This document shows positions 6,095 through 7,779 of a DNA stretch of 7,779 nucleotides, piece by piece. The translations under genes and the position numbers were made by a program. Under the pieces are notes generated by a model. It searched no databases, was not told where the DNA came from, and saw nothing but the letters and a program-made list of their open reading frames with translations. Origin of the DNA: Mariniphaga sp. (GTDB taxonomy: Bacteria; Bacteroidota; Bacteroidia; Bacteroidales; Prolixibacteraceae); NCBI GenBank assembly GCA_013203525.1, contig JABMQB010000110.1:1-7779 (forward strand). Direction: 5' to 3'. Every line of letters starts with the position of its first letter. The first letter of the stretch is position 1.

Positions 6095-6137
6095 AACAAA
6101 AAATCCAATAAGCAAATTGCAAATTGGATTTTTTGTT
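6095..6137. terminator. Bidirectional terminator between rnpB and the copper-protein gene
   Basis: The arm AACAAAAAATCCAAT (6095-6109) pairs perfectly with 6123-6137 over 15 bases, with a 13-base loop. The stem is flanked by A- and T-runs on both sides, so either strand gives a hairpin with a U-rich 3' side. It serves rnpB from the left and the minus-strand gene ending at 6153 from the right. Confidence 0.8.
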
Positions 6138-6152
6138 AATGTTTTAAATGAT

Positions 6153-7385
6153 TTATCTTTTTAGAAGTTTTAAAGTTTTCATTTCATTTCGATTTTTTAC
6201 TTCAATAAAATAAAATCCGCTTTCCAAATTATTAACATTAAGTTCAATCATATTTGAAAATTCAATTTCAACTGATCTTGCCTTTCCACTGATATTGTAA
6301 ACCGATATGTGAAAATCCTTGATATTATAATTTCCCGGATCAATAGTTACTTTATTTGTTGCTGGATTAGGATACATTGAAATTTCTCTGAAAAACTGAT
6401 CATTTATAGATGTTGTATTAAAAATATCAGTAAAATTGCCATTGTGTGCATAGTTAAGGTTTGTGTCTCCTGTAACATTGTCGAGGACTAATTGCCATGC
6501 ATGATCAGTAGGAGGGGCATCATATTCACCATTCCCATTATGGTCGGAATAAAATTTAATTATGTATGAATTTCCCTTTACAAGTTTTGATGAATGTATT
6601 TCAAAATCAGCATTTGTAATTTGGTCTAAACTTATTGTTTCTACTGTTGTATTATCAGCCGAATTCACCAAATAAAGTTTAAACATTTGCCCAATATGAG
6701 GATTCATTTCGGTAAAATTGATTGTTAGCTTGTAAGTTGATTCTGAAACCTCAATATTTCCAACCATCCCAAAATTTACATGCGGATCGCATTGGTATTC
6801 ATAACTTCCGGCGATGGTAAAAACATGGCTAAATGTCCAGCCTGTACCGGTGCTGTTACCAAACGATTCGGGATTTGAAAGATAGCTTGATTGTTTTCCG
6901 TTTATATTATGAAAACCCTGAATGTTTTTCCATTCAACTGTATCACCAACATTTATTGTACGTTCTTTTGGAGTGAATTTATTATTCGACACTTCAACAA
7001 GGTATTTCTTGTTACCTGAAGATTTAACTTCAAATGTTCCAACCATTCCCCACTGAACATGCGGATCGCATTGATAGTCATAATCACCTGCAATTGTAAA
7101 AACATGGCTGTAGGTCCAGCCCATACCTGTGCTGTTTCCAAAGGATTCAGGATTTGATGGATAGCTCGTTTGTTTTCCGTTTACATTGTGGAAACCCTGA
7201 ATATTTTTCCATTCAATTGTATCACCCACATTTATAACTAGTTCGCTGGGAGTAAATTTATTGTTTGAAACTTCAACAATATGTTTTGTTTGTGCAAACG
7301 ATTGTGAGGCAAATGCCAAAATTAAAGCGGAATAGATAAATAAATTCCGGATTAAATTAAGTTTTAAAGTAAATTTTGTTTTCAT
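6153..7385 (-). CDS. Secreted protein with two blue-copper (plastocyanin-like) domains and a T9SS sorting domain
   Basis: This 410-residue protein has a signal peptide: a basic start, a hydrophobic run at about 13-27, and likely cleavage after SFA near residue 31. Two tandem cupredoxin domains follow at about 36-120 and 128-213. Each keeps all four type 1 copper ligands: His66, Cys106, His109, Met114 in the first and His159, Cys199, His202, Met207 in the second, in the pattern GFHN ... CDPHV-x-x-GM. A third beta-rich domain at about 217-316 has an acidic DHNGNGEYD loop at 281-289 that resembles a calcium site. The C-terminus, about 335-410, is a type A T9SS sorting domain with MYPNPATNKVTI and ESGFYFIEV, ending in KLLKR. 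The protein is therefore probably exported to the periplasm, moved across the outer membrane by the Por system and anchored or released. Electron transfer or copper binding at the surface is an inference; no redox partner is visible nearby. Confidence 0.9.
   Translation of the reverse strand: MKTKFTLKLNLIRNLFIYSALILAFASQSFAQTKHIVEVSNNKFTPSELVINVGDTIEWKNIQGFHNVNGKQTSYPSNPESFGNSTGMGWTYSHVFTIAGDYDYQCDPHVQWGMVGTFEVKSSGNKKYLVEVSNNKFTPKERTINVGDTVEWKNIQGFHNINGKQSSYLSNPESFGNSTGTGWTFSHVFTIAGSYEYQCDPHVNFGMVGNIEVSESTYKLTINFTEMNPHIGQMFKLYLVNSADNTTVETISLDQITNADFEIHSSKLVKGNSYIIKFYSDHNGNGEYDAPPTDHAWQLVLDNVTGDTNLNYAHNGNFTDIFNTTSINDQFFREISMYPNPATNKVTIDPGNYNIKDFHISVYNISGKARSVEIEFSNMIELNVNNLESGFYFIEVKNRNEMKTLKLLKR
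6747..7280 (-). repeat. Tandem duplication of the cupredoxin domain (279-base period)
   Basis: The two copper domains align without gaps at an offset of 93 residues. By eye 65 of 80 aligned residues are identical, including long shared stretches such as EWKNIQGFHN, SNPESFGNSTG and SHVFTIAG. DNA identity is also visibly high, for example around 6780-6860 versus 7060-7140. Confidence 0.85.
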
Positions 7386-7422
7386 AGCCTTTAATTTTAT
7401 GTGTTTAATTATTATCTACTAT

Positions 7423-7444
7423 ATAAAGACAGTATGGTCTTTAT
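7423..7444. promoter_or_regulatory. 8-6-8 dyad upstream of the copper-protein gene, possible operator
   Basis: ATAAAGAC at 7423-7430 and GTCTTTAT at 7437-7444 form a perfect inverted repeat around AGTATG. The dyad lies 38-59 bases before the ATG at 7385, within the expected promoter region. I found no TAnnTTTG element for this gene, so a regulated or alternative-sigma promoter is possible. It could also fold as a small RNA hairpin. Confidence 0.4.
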
Positions 7445-7506
7445 TTGTTCAAGTAATTCTTAAACTTTATTTTTAAAGGCTGATCAATTTACAAATTTGA
7501 AGTGTT

Positions 7507-7779
7507 TTAATCTTTTATTTCAAATATGGTGCGGTAGTGGTAGCCATAAACCGAAAAGATTATTGCGTCAACAAAATATTGCGGGCATTTGAATAAGGTC
7601 CATATCAGAAATTTCCAGTATTCACTTCGCCCTCTATTAATAATTCCGATAATTAGTATTGATTTTAAAGAAAATAATAAGACTACAGTAATTGTAACTA
7701 TGGATAATGATTGGACTTTATTTTTTAGAATACATAATGCGAGTTCAAGAATTGAGTCGTCATTAAAGTTTGATATTAA
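7507..7779 (-). CDS. C-terminal end of a DUF4070-type B12-binding radical SAM protein (partial)
   Basis: A minus-strand frame is open from the right edge to TAA at 7507-7509, giving 90 residues without a start codon in the window. The last part reads SLKSILIIGIINRGRSEYWKFL, then WTLFKCPQYFVDAIIFSVYGYHYR with a short tail. As I recall the family, this is the conserved end of DUF4070, the C-terminal domain of B12-binding radical SAM proteins: a hydrophobic helix, G-R-x-x-YW-x-F, then a x-P-x-x-F...AI-x-x-x-x-YG-x-H-x-R block. The reaction is unknown and the B12 and radical SAM domains lie outside the window. It precedes the copper-protein gene on the same strand with a 121-base gap holding the dyad, so co-transcription is not evident. 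Confidence 0.7.
   Translation of the reverse strand, partial: LISNFNDDSILELALCILKNKVQSLSIVTITVVLLFSLKSILIIGIINRGRSEYWKFLIWTLFKCPQYFVDAIIFSVYGYHYRTIFEIKD

Noticed and set aside
6953..7141. Minus-strand frame of 62 codons inside the copper-protein gene
   Set aside because: It is a shadow in another frame of the duplicated cupredoxin region.

Overview
The window is AT-rich DNA from a member of the Bacteroidota, probably a Bacteroidales/Marinilabiliales-like or related free-living lineage. Four things point there: a secreted protein with a type IX secretion (Por) C-terminal sorting domain; a DUF2027-Smr protein, a domain pairing I know only from this phylum; an OlsF-type two-domain aminolipid acyltransferase; and several intergenic matches to the Bacteroidota promoter consensus TTG / TAnnTTTG. 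All five complete genes end in TAA.

Layout from left to right. (1) Positions 1-726, minus strand: the N-terminal third of a YgiQ-family radical SAM protein. The conserved reading frame is cut by an in-frame TAA at 67-69 and continues, still recognisable, to the window edge. (2) Positions 727-993: an intergenic region with a good promoter, an AT-rich hairpin and an 11-codon upstream ORF whose stop abuts the next start. (3) Positions 994-2820, plus: a bifunctional OlsF-like acyltransferase for ornithine or glycine lipids. (4) Positions 2874-4097, minus: queA (queuosine synthesis in tRNA), convergent with the acyltransferase. (5) Positions 4168-5205, plus: a DUF2027-Smr protein, divergent from queA. 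Their promoters share a 70-bp gap and imply very short leaders on both sides. (6) Positions 5197-5698: a cassette-like unit with a four-helix-bundle (23S rRNA intervening-sequence type) protein gene between perfect 19-bp inverted repeats built from AAAGGAT heptamers. (7) About 5713-6089, plus: the RNase P RNA gene rnpB, followed by a strong bidirectional terminator. (8) Positions 6153-7385, minus: a secreted protein with two nearly identical blue-copper (plastocyanin-like) domains and a T9SS sorting domain, preceded by an 8-6-8 dyad. (9) Positions 7507-7779, minus: the C-terminal tail of a DUF4070-type B12-binding radical SAM protein that runs off the window.

The genes do not form one pathway. 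Most are single transcription units of general metabolism: membrane aminolipids, tRNA modification, RNA processing and a secreted copper protein. The part that looks least like ordinary chromosome is the inverted-repeat cassette at 5197-5698. It appears to have been placed exactly between the Smr gene and rnpB, supplies the Smr stop codon, carries its own candidate promoter in one repeat arm and abuts the rnpB promoter with the other.
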